Source of the DNA: Bacteroidales bacterium
Lineage (GTDB): Bacteria > Bacteroidota > Bacteroidia > Bacteroidales > UBA932
Direction: 5' to 3'
DNA length: 64,000 nucleotides
Assembly (NCBI GenBank): GCA_015060225.1
Contig: SUYX01000004.1
Coordinates: forward strand, 1-64,000
Part shown: piece after piece, positions 63,304 to 64,000 of the stretch
How the letters are laid out: the number at the start of each line of letters is the position of its first letter
How positions within the stretch are numbered: the stretch's first letter is position 1
Notes under the pieces: generated by a model
What the model was told of the DNA's origin: nothing
Database searches by the model: none
What the model saw: only the letters and a program-made list of their open reading frames with translations
Made by a program: the position numbers and the translations under genes

Positions 63304-63455
63304 TAAGGGCCATAACCAATGGCAGCCTCAATTTGTTGGATTATGGGGCGAGGATGTATGATACCAAGATTGGCAGATGGCATGTGACGAATCCGCTGGC
63401 AGAAGAAATGTATAATCTTACACCTTTTAGATTCTGCATAAAAGTGAATATATAG
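63304..63455 (+). pseudogene. RHS core-end scrap without toxin (unit F)
   Basis: The 22-base junction TAAGGGCCATAACCAATGGCAG (63304-63325) leads directly to LNLLDYGARMYDTKIGRWHVTNPLAEEMYN and stops at 63455 after LTPFRFCIKVNI. The RHS region between ITNG and LLDYGAR is deleted, the NNPVxxVDPDG end is missing and no toxin follows. It marks the right edge of the array. Apart from this scrap, 63236-63556 holds only a CCTGTCG/CGACAGG inverted repeat (63459-63465 and 63519-63525). Confidence 0.7.
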
Positions 63456-63548
63456 TTACCTGTCGGGATGATGTTCTTGATTGCATAAGTTATCTGCTGA
63501 TGTTTGCAGATGGGAAGGCGACAGGTTTCTGTAACAATTCCTGTTAAG

Positions 63549-63581
63549 AAATGGGGCTAGAAAATTATTTCTGCCCCATTT
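63549..63581 (-). terminator. Hairpin spanning the ldcA-like stop codon
   Basis: AAATGGGGC (63549-63557) pairs with GCCCCATTT (63573-63581). The last codons and the stop of the minus-strand gene lie inside it. Only a weak T-rich stretch follows on the minus strand, so its terminator role is uncertain. Confidence 0.45.
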
Positions 63582-64000
63582 TCATCAACTTTTACTGTAA
63601 CTTCCCTGCCCATGAACAGAGCCAGATGAGGACGGCCGTGTCCGGCTGGGAACCCAAAGACTACAGGTACATCCAGTTCGTCTGTATATCTTTTTATAAG
63701 GTCCTGAGGTGTAACCTCCCAAGGGTCTTCGGTGTCGTCTATTCTGGTAAAATTTCCAACCAGTATGGCTTTGGCCTTATCCAGTTTGCCCGATTTCTTC
63801 AGCTGCTGCATCATGCCGTCAACTGCGTTCATCCCTTCTCCAACTTCTTCTATGAAAATGATGGTGTTGTCGTCAACCTCCATATCGTATGGGGTGCCCT
63901 CTGCAATTGAGATAAGAGTCATGTTGCCTCCTGCAATCTTGCCGGTGGCTTCTCCATACTTGTTGTATGGGTGTGGCTTGATCTTGTAGCTGTCAACTCT
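63557..64000 (-). CDS. LD-carboxypeptidase, family S66 (5' part outside window)
   Basis: The 147 visible C-terminal residues include GKIAGGNMTLISIAEGTPYDM, ILFIEEVGE-type TIIFIEEVGEG, ILVGNFTRIDD, and the block FGFPAGHGRPHLALFMG, which belong to the LdcA/MccF family. The C-terminal Glu and His of the Ser-Glu-His triad are E in FIEEVGE and H in AGHGRPH; the Ser lies upstream, outside the window. LdcA removes the terminal D-Ala from recycled tetrapeptides, while MccF gives resistance to microcin C. The former is the default. Confidence 0.85.
   Translation of the reverse strand, partial: RVDSYKIKPHPYNKYGEATGKIAGGNMTLISIAEGTPYDMEVDDNTIIFIEEVGEGMNAVDGMMQQLKKSGKLDKAKAILVGNFTRIDDTEDPWEVTPQDLIKRYTDELDVPVVFGFPAGHGRPHLALFMGREVTVKVDENGAEIIF

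Noticed and set aside
56960-63325. CRISPR array
   Set aside because: The repeats are hundreds of bases long, coding, and not regularly spaced; no short palindromic repeats or cas genes are seen.
63459-63525. Riboswitch or attachment site in the gap before the ldcA-like gene
   Set aside because: Only a 7-bp inverted repeat and a small inner hairpin are visible, and the gap lies at the 3' side of the minus-strand gene; no known riboswitch core was recognised.

Overview
The window is a chromosomal segment of a member of the Bacteroidota, most likely order Bacteroidales. The evidence is the repeated -7 promoter element TAnnTTTG, signal peptides and lipoboxes of Bacteroidota type, AT-rich leaders with few Shine-Dalgarno sites, a Lys-type SerA, the four-gene ExbB/membrane/ExbD/ExbD cluster and the Bacteroidota families DUF3127 and DUF4834. 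I cannot assign a genus from sequence alone.

Layout. 1-110: 3' end of a 5S rRNA with its terminator, closing an rRNA operon that lies to the left. 218-1291: outer-membrane porin behind a striking inverted repeat. 1355-6864 (minus): serine biosynthesis (serC, serA, DUF1015) and pyrimidine biosynthesis (yigZ-pyrB-pyrI). 6966-15585: mostly housekeeping (miaA, recQ, kdsD, nhaA, FKBP lipoprotein, DUF3127), plus a secreted phosphoesterase. 15697-25056: a long plus-strand run of an unknown membrane-anchored protein, DUF4834, an MsbA-like ABC exporter, an acyl-CoA-ligase-like enzyme, dCMP deaminase, a CtpA protease, rpiB and truB. 25145-29235: queA, dprA, tatD, asparaginase. 29354-31615: ExbB/ExbD proton-channel cluster in highly biased codons. 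31694-35204: three exported hydrolases. 35260-37397: asnS and a TonB-like protein. 37424-54328 (minus): gltX, then the division and cell-wall cluster, transcribed mraZ-rsmH-ftsL-ftsI-murE-mraY-murD-ftsW-murG-murC-ftsQ-ftsA-ftsZ. Upstream of mraZ are 10-bp-phased GTGGAAAA repeats that look like the MraZ operator. 54487-56842: an M23 lipoprotein and a secreted choloylglycine-hydrolase-like enzyme.

The accessory part is 56.9-63.5 kb. It is an array of promoterless, 5'-truncated RHS C-terminal fragments, each tied to a different tail (an HExxH metallopeptidase-like tail twice, a JAB/JAMM-like tail twice) and followed at once by a small exported protein that is a candidate immunity factor. The RHS parts are near-identical long direct repeats. 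The toxin and immunity parts are AT-rich and diverged. A 22-bp RHS sequence marks the break point in several units. One unit has lost its toxin frame but keeps its immunity gene, one JAB copy has lost its catalytic end, and an IS3 remnant lies inside. I read it as a store of orphan RHS tip/immunity cassettes that could recombine into a full-length RHS gene elsewhere. No full-length RHS gene is visible in the window. The window ends in a truncated minus-strand LD-carboxypeptidase gene.
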